Below, piece after piece: positions 1 to 7,566 of a stretch of DNA of 12,000 nt. Below the pieces are notes generated by a model, which was given only the letters and a program-made list of their open reading frames with translations, was not told where the DNA came from and ran no database searches. Numbering within the stretch: position 1 is the first letter of the stretch; every line of letters begins with the position of its first letter. The position numbers were made by a program, and so were the translations under genes. This DNA is from JBBSEZ01 sp038239195 (GTDB lineage Bacteria; Planctomycetota; Planctomycetia; Gemmatales; Gemmataceae), in NCBI GenBank assembly GCA_038239195.1, contig JBBSEZ010000310.1:1-12000 (forward strand), given 5' to 3'.

Positions 1-43
1 ATCGCCTCACGGCAATCCGCTTCCGTACAAGTGGTACCTCCTC

Positions 44-129
44 GGGGGGGGGGGGGGGGCGCCCCCGGGCGGGGGGGGGGGGCGCCCGGGGGGGGGTGGG
101 GGGGGGGCCCTACTGGCCCAACCCCCCCC
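44..129. repeat. Extreme G/C homopolymer tract
   Basis: The stretch is almost pure G on the plus strand: runs of 16 G (44-59), 12 G (71-82), 9 G (88-96) and 10 G (98-107), separated by short C-rich pieces of the CGCCC type, then a run of 8 C (122-129). The pattern 'G-run followed by CGCCC' occurs twice, so this may be a decayed or slipped tandem repeat. Such DNA could form G-quadruplexes or GC hairpins, which is inference. It is also the kind of sequence where read and assembly errors are common, so run lengths should not be trusted. The rest of 1-161 shows no gene; reading frames across it are proline- or glycine-only artefacts. The tract lies 33 bp beyond the stop codon of the PEP-CTERM gene. 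Confidence 0.8.
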
Positions 130-161
130 GCTCCGGTGCTCGTTGCTCCCCCAGCCACCCC

Positions 162-929
162 TCAAACGGCGTGCCCTTCCGCCCGAGCGCGCCCGCGGCG
201 GCGCCGGGCGGCGAGCCCTGCCAGGGACAGCGCGATCCCACCGAGCACCAGGCCCGAAGGCTCGGGCGTCTGGCTCGGGGTTGTGACGCCGCCGCCGCCG
301 CCCGCGGCCCCGCCCCCGCCCGCGGCCCCGCCCCCGCCCGCGGCCCCACCTCCGGTCGAGGCATCGGTCACCAGCAGGAGGGCGTCGATCAGCGTCGTGG
401 CCAGCGAGCCCGGCGGTTGCAGTAGGACCCCCGTGGGGTCGATCGTGACCGTGAACACGTGGCCGCCGAGCGAGCCCGTGGACTGGGTCTGCGGGGACTG
501 GAAGGTTGCGGTCAGGCCGCCAGGCGTGTCGGTGCTGGTCAGCTTGCCCGTGATAGTGCCCTGGAACGTCAGATCGCCCGACTGGCCCGAGGCCGTGTCG
601 GTGAGATGAAGTTTGAGGCTGTACGGGGTGGCGTTGAACGTGTCGGGCGGGACGGCGACCCCATTCTTGTCGATGCCACCCGCCGTGCTGTTGGTGGTCA
701 CGGTGGCGACGGAGAGAAAGGTCGGGTTGACGTCGCCGACCAGGGAGCTCGTGCTCGCGTTCGGGAAGAGGGCGAAGGTGACCGAGCCGGTCCCGGACGT
801 CACCACAGGGGGCGTGGGGGTCGAGCTCCAGGCATACGAATAGTCCACACTCTCGGCCCAGGCGCGCCCCTGGCCCAGCAGGAGCAGGGCGGCCAGCATC
901 ACCGGGGCTCGAGTGGACAATCGGTTCAT
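162..929 (-). CDS. PEP-CTERM sorting domain exported protein
   Basis: Predicted 255-residue exported protein. The ATG at 929 is chosen because it gives a clear signal peptide (basic MNRLSTR, hydrophobic core MLAALLLLG, likely cleavage after AWA near residue 25) and has AAAGGA about 8 nt upstream; an earlier in-frame ATG at 983 would bury the signal peptide. The middle (about 27-190) is Ser/Thr/Gly-rich with short beta-like segments and matches no family I recognise. Next come three GGGGAA units (about 193-210), then the C-terminal signal: TPEPSG at about 221-226, a hydrophobic stretch to about 241, and RRRRGRAR. In known PEP-CTERM systems this tail is recognised by an exosortase (EpsH/XrtA type) that processes and anchors the protein at the envelope. 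No exosortase gene is in this window. The passenger function is unknown. The tail (HAV end) is longer after the Arg cluster than usual, but the motif order is intact. Confidence 0.85.
   Translation of the reverse strand: MNRLSTRAPVMLAALLLLGQGRAWAESVDYSYAWSSTPTPPVVTSGTGSVTFALFPNASTSSLVGDVNPTFLSVATVTTNSTAGGIDKNGVAVPPDTFNATPYSLKLHLTDTASGQSGDLTFQGTITGKLTSTDTPGGLTATFQSPQTQSTGSLGGHVFTVTIDPTGVLLQPPGSLATTLIDALLLVTDASTGGGAAGGGGAAGGGGAAGGGGGVTTPSQTPEPSGLVLGGIALSLAGLAARRRRGRARAEGHAV
301..354 (-). repeat. 18-bp tandem repeat, three copies, in frame
   Basis: Three consecutive 18-bp units (301-318, 319-336, 337-354). The first two are identical and the third differs at two bases. Each encodes Gly-Gly-Gly-Gly-Ala-Ala on the minus strand, so copy-number change would keep the reading frame. 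The repeat lies between the passenger region and the PEP-CTERM anchor and would make a flexible spacer. GCC/GGC triplet runs continue at 288-300. Confidence 0.9.
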
Positions 930-1296
930 AGGGGGAGTCCTTTCCGCGTAAGGGAGGGGGGGGCTTCCTCTCCGGAGCACCAATCACTGAAGCGAGGCGA
1001 ATCCTACAACAGGGCGCTTATCCGTGTCAATGTCCTCTCCAGGGGCCCCTAGGGTAGACTTTATCCCCCTCCCCTCAGCCCCCGAAATCGCGGTTCCTTC
1101 ACCATTTAGCGTTCGCCATCGCTGCTTGCCTGTGCTACAACTATCGCTAGAGCGCCAGGGCGCCATCGCCTGCTCGCGCTTGCCCCGTTTGCCGCTTTCT
1201 CCTCCAAGCCCCACGCCCCGCAACGGGGCCCAACCTGCCATCCCTCCCAGGCTGGCGCACGCTGACCATCCCCCCATGCACGGTCCCCACAAACCC
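930..1296. other. Divergent intergenic region
   Basis: About 367 bp between the PEP-CTERM gene (minus) and the propeller protein gene (plus). It is visibly less GC-biased than the flanking genes, and the open frame running through it on the plus strand from 1024 lacks the codon bias of the gene that follows, so I treat it as non-coding. It contains a good minus-strand promoter (1001-1030). For the plus-strand gene the best I find is a weak TCGCCA (1113-1118), 17-nt spacer, TACAAC (1136-1141), which would leave a leader of about 150 nt. No riboswitch or RNA gene is recognised. Confidence 0.6.
1001..1030 (-). promoter_or_regulatory. Sigma-70-type promoter for PEP-CTERM gene
   Basis: On the minus strand a perfect -35 TTGACA (1030 to 1025) is followed by an 18-nt spacer and a -10 TAGGAT (1006 to 1001), which has four of six consensus bases including the key T, A and final T. 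Transcription would start near 994, about 65 nt before the ATG at 929. Confidence 0.6.
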
Positions 1297-4200
1297 ATGT
1301 CGTACCGAAACTCCCTCGGGGCCGTCCTGGGCCTCAACCTGCTCCTGCTGGTCCCCGCCCTGGCGCTCGTCCCGCCCCCCGCGCCTCCTGCGCGGGCGGC
1401 CCGCCCCGCCCGGGCCCCCGTGCTTCCCAGGCCGGCGGCCCCCGCCCGGCCGGCCCAACTTCACTTGCAATGGGCGATCCAGCCGCCCCCCCCGCGCCCC
1501 GCCTGGCCCGATCAGCCGCGCATGCCGTTCGACGCCGTCCACCGCCCCGTCGCGGCCGGCGACCTCGTGCTGCTCGCCTCGGCGCGCACCGACAGCGTCA
1601 CTGCCCTCGACGCCGCCACCGGCGCCGTGCGCTGGCGCTTCACCGCCGATGGCCCCGTGCGTTTCGCGCCCGCGATCTGGCGCGACCGGGCCTTTGTCGT
1701 CTCCGACGACGGGCACCTCTACTGTCTGGACCGGAAGACCGGCCGGCTTCTCTGGAAGTTCCGCGGCGGGCCGACCGATCGACGCATCCTGGGCAACGAG
1801 CGACTGATCTCGACCTGGCCGGCGCGCGGCGCCCCCGCCGTGGCAGAGGACGGGGGCAAGGCCACGGTCTACTTCGCCGCCGGCATCTGGCCGTTCATGG
1901 GCGTGTTCCTGCACGCCCTGGACGCCCGCAGCGGCGCCGTCCGCTGGACCAACTCCGGCGACGGCTCTCGCTTCATGAAGCAGCCCCACACCACCGACGC
2001 CTTCGCGGGCGTGGCGCCGCAGGGCGCCCTGATCGTCGCGGGCGACTACCTTCTCGTGCCGGGCGGGCGATCGGTCCCCGCCTGCTACGATCGGCGCACG
2101 GGCCAGCTCGTCTACTACCGTCTCCACGACAACGGCAAGATCGGCGGGCCCGAGGTCCAGGCAGACGGGCTCGTGTTCCTCAACGGCGGCAGCGCCTTCG
2201 ACGTGAAGACGGGCACTCGTCTCGGGGCGGTCGGCGGCCTGGCCGCCCTGGGCGGGAACGTGCTCTACAGCGTCCACGGGGCCGAGGCGAGGGCGTTCGA
2301 CCTGAGCGGAGCGGACCTTGCCCCCTCGACCGGCAAGAAGCTCAGGAACAAGGTGCGCATCGGCTCGGCCTGGCTCCCGGAGCCCCAGGCCAGGGTGGCG
2401 GTCCCGCCTGTCACGGCGATCGTCGTGGCCGAGGGCCGGCTCTACCTCGGCGGGAACGGACAGGTGCTAGGCGCCCGCCTGCCCCTGGGCAAGAGCAAGC
2501 CGGACGTACACGCCAACTTCGAGGGCAGCGCCGCCCACGTCCAGCCGGCGGGGAAACGTTTGCTGGTCAGCACGCGCGAAGGCCAGGTCTACTGTTTCGG
2601 GCCCGAAAAGGTCGCGCCGAGGCGCCACGCGCTGCCGGGCCCCGCGTCCGGGCAACCGACGGCGTGGGCCGGCAAGGCCGCGGACGTCCTGGCCGCGACC
2701 GGCGTGCGGGCCGGCTACGCCGTCGCCTGGGGCGTTGGCTCGGGCAACCTCGTGCTGGAACTGGCCCGCCAAAGCGAACTGCGCCTGATCGTCGTGGAGG
2801 CCGACCCGCAGCGCGTCGCCGCTTTCCGCACGCGCCTCGACGCCGCCGGGCTCGACGCCGAGCGCGTGGCGGTCCTGCCCGCATCGCCGGGCTCGGCCCA
2901 TTTGCCGCCGTACCTTTGCAGCCTGATGGTGTCCGAGGGCGCCCCGCTTGACGGGGCGTTCCTGCGCGTGGCGTTCGCCGCTCTCCGGCCGTTCGGCGGG
3001 GTAGCCTGCTTCCCCGTGGCGCCCGAGCAGCGCGCCGCGCTGGGCCAGGTCGTCGCCTCCTCTCCCGAACTGGCCCGGGCTCGCCTCCGCGAGCGCGGCG
3101 GCCTGGTGCTGCTCGCGCGCGACGGGCCCTTGCCCGGGTCGGGAGACTGGACGCACGAGCACGCCGACGCCGCCAACACGCGCGTGTCGCGCGACGCGCT
3201 GGTCAAGGCGCCACTGGGCCTGTTGTGGTTCGGCGGCCCCGGCAACGACTTCGTCCTCCCCCGCCACGGGCACGGGCCGCAGCCGCAGGTCCTCGATGGC
3301 CGGCTCTTCATCGAAGGCGCCCACGGCCTGCGCGCCCTCGACGTCTACACCGGCAGGCTGCTCTGGCAGAAGCACCTGCCCGGTCTGGGCGACAAGTACA
3401 ACAACCTGGCGCACCAGCCCGGGGCCAACGCCGCCGGCAGCAACTACGTCTCCACGCGCGACGGCATCTTCGTCGCCCACAACAACGCCTGCGTGGGCCT
3501 CGACCCGGCCACGGGCCGCCAAACCGGCCGCTTCGCCCTGCCACCCATGCCCGGCGAGGAAGGCCCCCCGCGCTGGGACTACCTCACCGTCAGCGGGCCC
3601 TACCTGATCGGCGGGGCGAGCCCCCGGGCGCTTCCCGAGCGCAAGGGCAGGGCCCGGGTGGTCGCATCGAGCGCCCGGCTCACTGCGATCGATCGACGCA
3701 CCGGGAAGGTACTGTGGAACAGTACGGCAGACGAGGGCTACCGGCACAACGCCCTGTGCATCGGCGGCGGGCGGCTCTACGCCATCGACCGGGCGACGGT
3801 GGGACTGTCCGGCAAGCCGAAGAAACAGGCCGACGAGGACGATCTCCCTGCACGTCTGCTGGCGCTCGATCTACGCACCGGCGAGATGGCGTGGTCTACG
3901 CGCCGGTCGGTGTTCGGCACCTGGCTGAGCTATTCGGAAGAGCACGACGTGCTGCTCGAGGCCGGCCGGGTGGCGCGCGACACCCTCATCGACGAGCCGC
4001 GCGGCATGCGGGCGTATCAGGGGGCGAGCGGGAAGGCGATCTGGCACCGCCCGGAGTACATTGGCCCGGCCGTGGTGCGCGGCCGGCAGGTACTCAAGAG
4101 CGGCGATGGGAGCGCCGGCACGGGCAGCGCCTGCGACCTGCTGACGGGGGCGCCCCAGATGCGCATCGACCCGATCACGGGGGACCAGCACGCTTGGTCG

Positions 4201-5007
4201 TGGCGACGGACCTATGGCTGCGACACCCCCGCAGCGTCGCAGCACCTGTTGACGTTCCGCTCCGGGGCGGCGGGCTACTTCGACCTGTGCAACGACGGCG
4301 GGACGGGCAACCTGGGCGGCTTCCGTTCGAGCTGCACCAACAATCTCATCGTCGCGGGGGGAGTGCTGACGGCGCCGGACTACACGCGGACCTGCACGTG
4401 CAGCTACCAGAACCAGACGTCGCTGGCGCTGGTGCCGATGGCCGACGCGGAGATGTGGACCTATTACGGGAAGCGGGCGGTCAAGGGGCGCGTGAAGCGC
4501 ATCGGCATCAACCTGGGCGCGCCGGGCAACCGCCTGGCGGAAAACGGCACCCTCTGGCTGGAGCATCCCACCGCGGGCGGGCCCTCGCCGACCCTGGCGG
4601 TCCGCACGGTCCCGGCCCGCCCCGAGTATTTCCGCATGCACAGCAGCCTCGTCGAGGGGGAGGGGCTCAAGTGGGTCGGGGCGTCGGGGGCGCGCGGGCT
4701 GCGCTCGCTCGCGATCCCGCTCGGCAACAAGGGAGAGCGCGAAAGGACGTATACCGTCCGCCTCTACTTCCTGGAGCCGGACCGGCTGGGAGCAGGCGAG
4801 CGCCGCTTCGACGTGGCGCTCCAGGGCGACACCGTGCTCCGCGGGCTGGACGTGAGCAAGGAGGCGGGCGGGCCGAACCGGGCGCTGGTGAAGGAGATCG
4901 AGGGCGTCCGGGCCGGGACGGAACTGACGGTGACGCTGACGCCCGACGCGACGACGCGGGCGGCCACCCTGCTCTCGGGGGTCGAGGTGGTGGCGGAGGG
5001 ATGGTGA
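1297..5007 (+). CDS. Exported PQQ-like propeller / methyltransferase-like / malectin-like protein
   Basis: Predicted 1236-residue exported protein. The ATG at 1297 (MSYRNSLGAV) gives a compact signal peptide, a Leu-rich core and a Pro/Ala-rich linker; ATG 1276 is an alternative adding seven residues, and neither has a good Shine-Dalgarno site. Residues about 75-440 carry PQQ-like (BamB-type) blade signatures: SVTALDAATG (99), HLYCLDRKTG (141), FLHALDARSG (204). About 465-605 is a Rossmann-like insert resembling a SAM-dependent methyltransferase, with GVGSG (479-483) and the acidic end of strand 2, VVEADP (499-504). Blades resume at about 615: GLRALDVYTG (678), RLTAIDRRTG (794), RLLALDLRTG (854). 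Six cysteines (946, 975, 998, 1013, 1033, 1035, the last two in RTCTCSYQ) suggest disulfides or metal binding. The last 130 residues look like a malectin-type carbohydrate-binding domain (YTVRLYFLEP, RRFDVALQG, LLSGVEVV). Probably periplasmic or surface; no catalytic activity can be assigned. It stands alone and converges on the next gene, with 34 nt between. Confidence 0.88.
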   Translation: MSYRNSLGAVLGLNLLLLVPALALVPPPAPPARAARPARAPVLPRPAAPARPAQLHLQWAIQPPPPRPAWPDQPRMPFDAVHRPVAAGDLVLLASARTDSVTALDAATGAVRWRFTADGPVRFAPAIWRDRAFVVSDDGHLYCLDRKTGRLLWKFRGGPTDRRILGNERLISTWPARGAPAVAEDGGKATVYFAAGIWPFMGVFLHALDARSGAVRWTNSGDGSRFMKQPHTTDAFAGVAPQGALIVAGDYLLVPGGRSVPACYDRRTGQLVYYRLHDNGKIGGPEVQADGLVFLNGGSAFDVKTGTRLGAVGGLAALGGNVLYSVHGAEARAFDLSGADLAPSTGKKLRNKVRIGSAWLPEPQARVAVPPVTAIVVAEGRLYLGGNGQVLGARLPLGKSKPDVHANFEGSAAHVQPAGKRLLVSTREGQVYCFGPEKVAPRRHALPGPASGQPTAWAGKAADVLAATGVRAGYAVAWGVGSGNLVLELARQSELRLIVVEADPQRVAAFRTRLDAAGLDAERVAVLPASPGSAHLPPYLCSLMVSEGAPLDGAFLRVAFAALRPFGGVACFPVAPEQRAALGQVVASSPELARARLRERGGLVLLARDGPLPGSGDWTHEHADAANTRVSRDALVKAPLGLLWFGGPGNDFVLPRHGHGPQPQVLDGRLFIEGAHGLRALDVYTGRLLWQKHLPGLGDKYNNLAHQPGANAAGSNYVSTRDGIFVAHNNACVGLDPATGRQTGRFALPPMPGEEGPPRWDYLTVSGPYLIGGASPRALPERKGRARVVASSARLTAIDRRTGKVLWNSTADEGYRHNALCIGGGRLYAIDRATVGLSGKPKKQADEDDLPARLLALDLRTGEMAWSTRRSVFGTWLSYSEEHDVLLEAGRVARDTLIDEPRGMRAYQGASGKAIWHRPEYIGPAVVRGRQVLKSGDGSAGTGSACDLLTGAPQMRIDPITGDQHAWSWRRTYGCDTPAASQHLLTFRSGAAGYFDLCNDGGTGNLGGFRSSCTNNLIVAGGVLTAPDYTRTCTCSYQNQTSLALVPMADAEMWTYYGKRAVKGRVKRIGINLGAPGNRLAENGTLWLEHPTAGGPSPTLAVRTVPARPEYFRMHSSLVEGEGLKWVGASGARGLRSLAIPLGNKGERERTYTVRLYFLEPDRLGAGERRFDVALQGDTVLRGLDVSKEAGGPNRALVKEIEGVRAGTELTVTLTPDATTRAATLLSGVEVVAEGW

Positions 5008-5041
5008 GGCCGCGGTTCGCGGGAGCGTGGCGAAACGAGCC

Positions 5042-6655
5042 TCAACGGCGCGGAGGCCCTCCTGCCGGACGCGTGACGCGGTGGGCCCGCCGGAGCTCGA
5101 GGGCGACGACTCGCCAGCCGCTCGGGGAGGGGCCCCCTTCGCCGACTTCTGCTTGGAGGACGAGGCCGCTCTCGATGGCGAGCTTGCTGTCCTGGACCTC
5201 CGGGAGCTCGGTGCGGGCGGTCAGCACGAGCTGGGCCGTCTTCCCTTCTTGCTTCCAGAGCGGCATCTCGGCCTGGCTCAGTGCGAAGTGCGGCCTGTTG
5301 GGCGCTTCGTGAAAGGCATTCTTGATCGCGCGCACGACCTTGGCGCGGTCCTTGCGGCTCGACCAGAACGTCTCGCCACCGTACTTGCCATCCTCGCGCA
5401 CCAGCCCGCCCGCCAGGAAGTCGCGCCGCTTCTCCCCGCCCACCAGCGTCAGCGCCAGGGGTGGCGGTGGCCCAATCAAGGGGAGCAGCCCCCCCACGGC
5501 CAGGGCGTTGCTCTGCCGCTCGCGCTCGGCGGGCGGTAGCGTCGTGAGGTAGGCTCGATCGAACTGGCCCGCATTGAGCTGCTCGACCCAGCGGAGGGCA
5601 ACGGTCGCCCCAGAGCCGAACTTCGCCATGTCCGGCCCGAGCTGCGGCGGGTCGGGCACGTCCTGGATGGCCGCGTTAGGCAAGACTTGCCATCGGCGGA
5701 CGGGGTCGCCCGCCGTCGGCTCGAAACTCCGCAGGCGAACCGCGAGGTTGAAGTTGCCGGAGGGTCGTTTGACGAGGTAGAGGATGCTGACGTCGTAGGC
5801 GTTCTTCGCGTATTCGACGGCGACGTTCTTCACCTCGAACTCCGTCTGCGCTCCCGAGACCTGGATGAAGCGCACGAAGTTCTGCCCGTGGAAGCCGGAG
5901 TAGGCCCCGGGCTCCGCGGGGGGCCGGACCGCGTTGAAGGTGATCTCCAGGGTGTCGCGATCGATGGCCCCCGCGGGGCGGGCCCCGGGGGGCTGGGTCA
6001 TGAGAAAGGCGCGGGGCATGTCGCCCTTCTTGATCTCGTCCAGCCACTCGCCCGCGAAGCCGGTGGCTTGCTGGCGGACGGCCAGGAAGGTCGAGGCATA
6101 GTAAGCGGCGTAGTTGAGCCCGAAGACCAGGCTCAGGGCGAGGCCCCAGGTCGTCAGTTTCAGACCGTCGAGCGTGCCCTCGGATTTCTGGATCGTGATG
6201 CGGGCCATCCACGACGTCAGCACCGCGGCGACAGGCAGCAGCAGCGTCCAGCCCGGCACCAGCCAGGGATTGCTGCCGGAGAACGCCACCAGGCTAAACA
6301 TGCCCAGTCCGCCGAGCAGCCCCGCCAGCCCCAGGCCCGCGTAAGCGCCCAGCCGCTCCGCTCGCCGCTCGCGCGCCAGGGCGCCGCCGAGAAGGGCAAG
6401 CAACGGCGCCAGCACGAGCAGCGTCCCGAACGTCCGGGGGAAGCGGGCGTAGAAGACGATCAGCCCGCCGGCGCTGATGAGCAGGGCATACCCGATGGCC
6501 AGCCCCAGCCCCAGGATCGCGGGCACCGACAGCGGCCGATAGGGCTCGGCGCCTTGCTCGCGCGCCACGGGAAGGGCCGACGTCGGCTCTTCCCGCGGCG
6601 CGCGAGCGATCCCCGTCTCGCCGCTGCTGCTCGAACGGCCCGGTGCGTCGGACAT
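5042..6655 (-). CDS. Five-helix membrane protein with duplicated C-terminal domain, function unknown
   Basis: 537 residues; ATG at 6655 with AAAGGAG 9 nt upstream. The N-terminal 40 residues are polar. Five hydrophobic segments follow at about 45-69, 76-95, 104-125, 131-151 and 165-189. From about 195 the chain is soluble, with two units that each open alike: EWLDEIKKGDMPRAFLMTQP (about 203-222) and RWVEQLNAGQFDRAYLTTLP (about 355-374). The shared plan is Trp, acidic, Gly, basic-Ala, aromatic, Leu-x-Thr, Pro. Such a repeat resembles NTF2-like or small stress-domain pairs, but I do not recognise the family and give no function. It is the last gene of the secG-yicC-gmk-rpoZ run, 19 nt after rpoZ, so it is probably co-transcribed with housekeeping genes. 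The odd feature is an uncharacterised membrane protein in that setting. The gene itself is secure. Confidence 0.85.
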   Translation of the reverse strand: MSDAPGRSSSSGETGIARAPREEPTSALPVAREQGAEPYRPLSVPAILGLGLAIGYALLISAGGLIVFYARFPRTFGTLLVLAPLLALLGGALARERRAERLGAYAGLGLAGLLGGLGMFSLVAFSGSNPWLVPGWTLLLPVAAVLTSWMARITIQKSEGTLDGLKLTTWGLALSLVFGLNYAAYYASTFLAVRQQATGFAGEWLDEIKKGDMPRAFLMTQPPGARPAGAIDRDTLEITFNAVRPPAEPGAYSGFHGQNFVRFIQVSGAQTEFEVKNVAVEYAKNAYDVSILYLVKRPSGNFNLAVRLRSFEPTAGDPVRRWQVLPNAAIQDVPDPPQLGPDMAKFGSGATVALRWVEQLNAGQFDRAYLTTLPPAERERQSNALAVGGLLPLIGPPPPLALTLVGGEKRRDFLAGGLVREDGKYGGETFWSSRKDRAKVVRAIKNAFHEAPNRPHFALSQAEMPLWKQEGKTAQLVLTARTELPEVQDSKLAIESGLVLQAEVGEGGPSPSGWRVVALELRRAHRVTRPAGGPPRR

Positions 6656-6674
6656 GGGTGCCAGCTCCTTTGTT

Positions 6675-6959
6675 TCAGTCGTCGCCGCCGCCGAGGTCGG
6701 CCGAGACGTCGCCGGACATGGCCCGGCGGGTGAGGTCCGCCGGGTTGGCGCGCATCTGAATCGCCCCCGTGTTGTCCAGGTAGATCTTGTCCTGCAAGAT
6801 CTCCTGCACCACGATCGCCATCTTGTCCGCGCCGCGCAGCTCGACCAGGGGCCGGGCGCCGGTGTTGAGCGCCACCATGCGCTTCTGGATCAGCGTCGAG
6901 AGCTTGAAGCGCCCGCCGACCTTGTTGACGATCCCCTCTTCTTTCAATTCGTCCAGCAT
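6675..6959 (-). CDS. rpoZ: RNA polymerase omega subunit
   Basis: 94 residues. The omega subunit binds the C-terminal part of the beta-prime subunit and helps assemble and stabilise RNA polymerase in the cytoplasm. The recognisable core is GGRFKLSTLIQKRMVALNTG near residues 15-34, which corresponds to the family's 'rf.l..l...R...l..G' signature, followed by MAIVVQEI and KIYL. The C-terminal tail is acidic and Gly-rich (DLGGGDD). The start at 6959 is supported by GGAGGAGG five or so nt upstream. It lies 15 nt after gmk, and gmk-rpoZ adjacency is widespread in bacteria, which supports the call since omega is short and weakly conserved. Length fits the family. Confidence 0.88.
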   Translation of the reverse strand: MLDELKEEGIVNKVGGRFKLSTLIQKRMVALNTGARPLVELRGADKMAIVVQEILQDKIYLDNTGAIQMRANPADLTRRAMSGDVSADLGGGDD

Positions 6960-6974
6960 GCGACCTCCTCCGGT

Positions 6975-7532
6975 TCAGAAGCGTTGCCCGATCAGGGCGG
7001 TCAGTTGCGCGACCGCCAGCGCCAGCTCGTCGTTGATCACCACGTGCTGATATTCTCCGGCCCGCGCCAGCTCGCGCCCCGCCGCGCTCAGCCGCCGGGC
7101 GATGGCGGCCTCGTCTTCCGTTCCCCGATCTCGCAACCGCTTCGCGAACAGCTCATCCGATGTACGCACGAAGACGGACAAATGATCGGGATAATGCGGC
7201 CGAACCTGTTCCGCGCCCTGCACGTCGACGTCGAGGATCACGCCGATCCCGCGCGGCCGGTAATCGTCCACCTCGCTGCGGAGGGTGCCGTAGAGGTTGC
7301 CGTACACCTCCGCGTGCTCGAGGAAGGCCCCCGCCGCCAGCTGCTCGCGGAAGCGCTCCACGGTCCAGAAATGGTAATGCACGCCTTCCTGTTCGTGCTT
7401 GCGCCTGGCCCGCGTCGTCGCCGACACCGAAAGGCGCAGGGGCAGGCCGCTCGTCTTCAGCACCTCCTGGATGAGGGTGGACTTCCCGGTGCCGCTGGGC
7501 CCCGACAGGATGATGAGCGGTCCGGGTTTCAT
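6975..7532 (-). CDS. gmk: Guanylate kinase
   Basis: 185 residues. It phosphorylates GMP to GDP with ATP, in the cytoplasm, feeding GTP and dGTP supply. Seen in the sequence: P-loop GPSGTGKS (11-18), the GMP-binding stretch SVSATTRARR with the following HYHFW, EVYGNLYGT in the GMP-binding lid, VILDVDVQGAE for the conserved acidic strand, and the Arg-rich ATP lid RLRDRGTEDEAAIARR. The start at 7532 puts the P-loop about ten residues in, as usual; the frame stays open upstream through the inverted repeat, but that extension (FICVHLWLILLG) is not gene-like. At 185 residues it is slightly shorter than many homologues. Its Shine-Dalgarno is weak. It sits in the secG-yicC-gmk-rpoZ run but is separated from yicC by the 46-bp inverted repeat. 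Confidence 0.95.
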   Translation of the reverse strand: MKPGPLIILSGPSGTGKSTLIQEVLKTSGLPLRLSVSATTRARRKHEQEGVHYHFWTVERFREQLAAGAFLEHAEVYGNLYGTLRSEVDDYRPRGIGVILDVDVQGAEQVRPHYPDHLSVFVRTSDELFAKRLRDRGTEDEAAIARRLSAAGRELARAGEYQHVVINDELALAVAQLTALIGQRF

Positions 7533-7566
7533 GTTCGCCGAGGACCTACGCCTAGCCACAGATGGG

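Noticed and set aside
31..609. Plus-strand proline/glycine-rich frame across the G-tract and PEP-CTERM gene
   Set aside because: It is the opposite strand of the PEP-CTERM gene, and its composition comes from homopolymers and the 18-bp repeat.
1017..1027. 11-nt match to the yicC-gmk repeat arm (CTTATCCGTGT) near the PEP-CTERM promoter
   Set aside because: Too short to call a repeat copy; flanks do not match, so chance similarity within a promoter is the simpler view.
1024..1296. N-terminal extension of the propeller protein to 1024
   Set aside because: It would place 91 residues without matching codon bias before a clear signal peptide, and it covers the promoter region.
5010..5022. Hairpin CCGCG-GTT-CGCGG in the convergent gap after the propeller gene
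   Set aside because: Only five base pairs and no T-run on either side, so it is not supported as a terminator.
3225..5312. Long plus-strand Arg/Pro-rich frame inside the propeller gene
   Set aside because: Off-frame shadow of a high-GC gene; it lacks family motifs while the main frame has them throughout.
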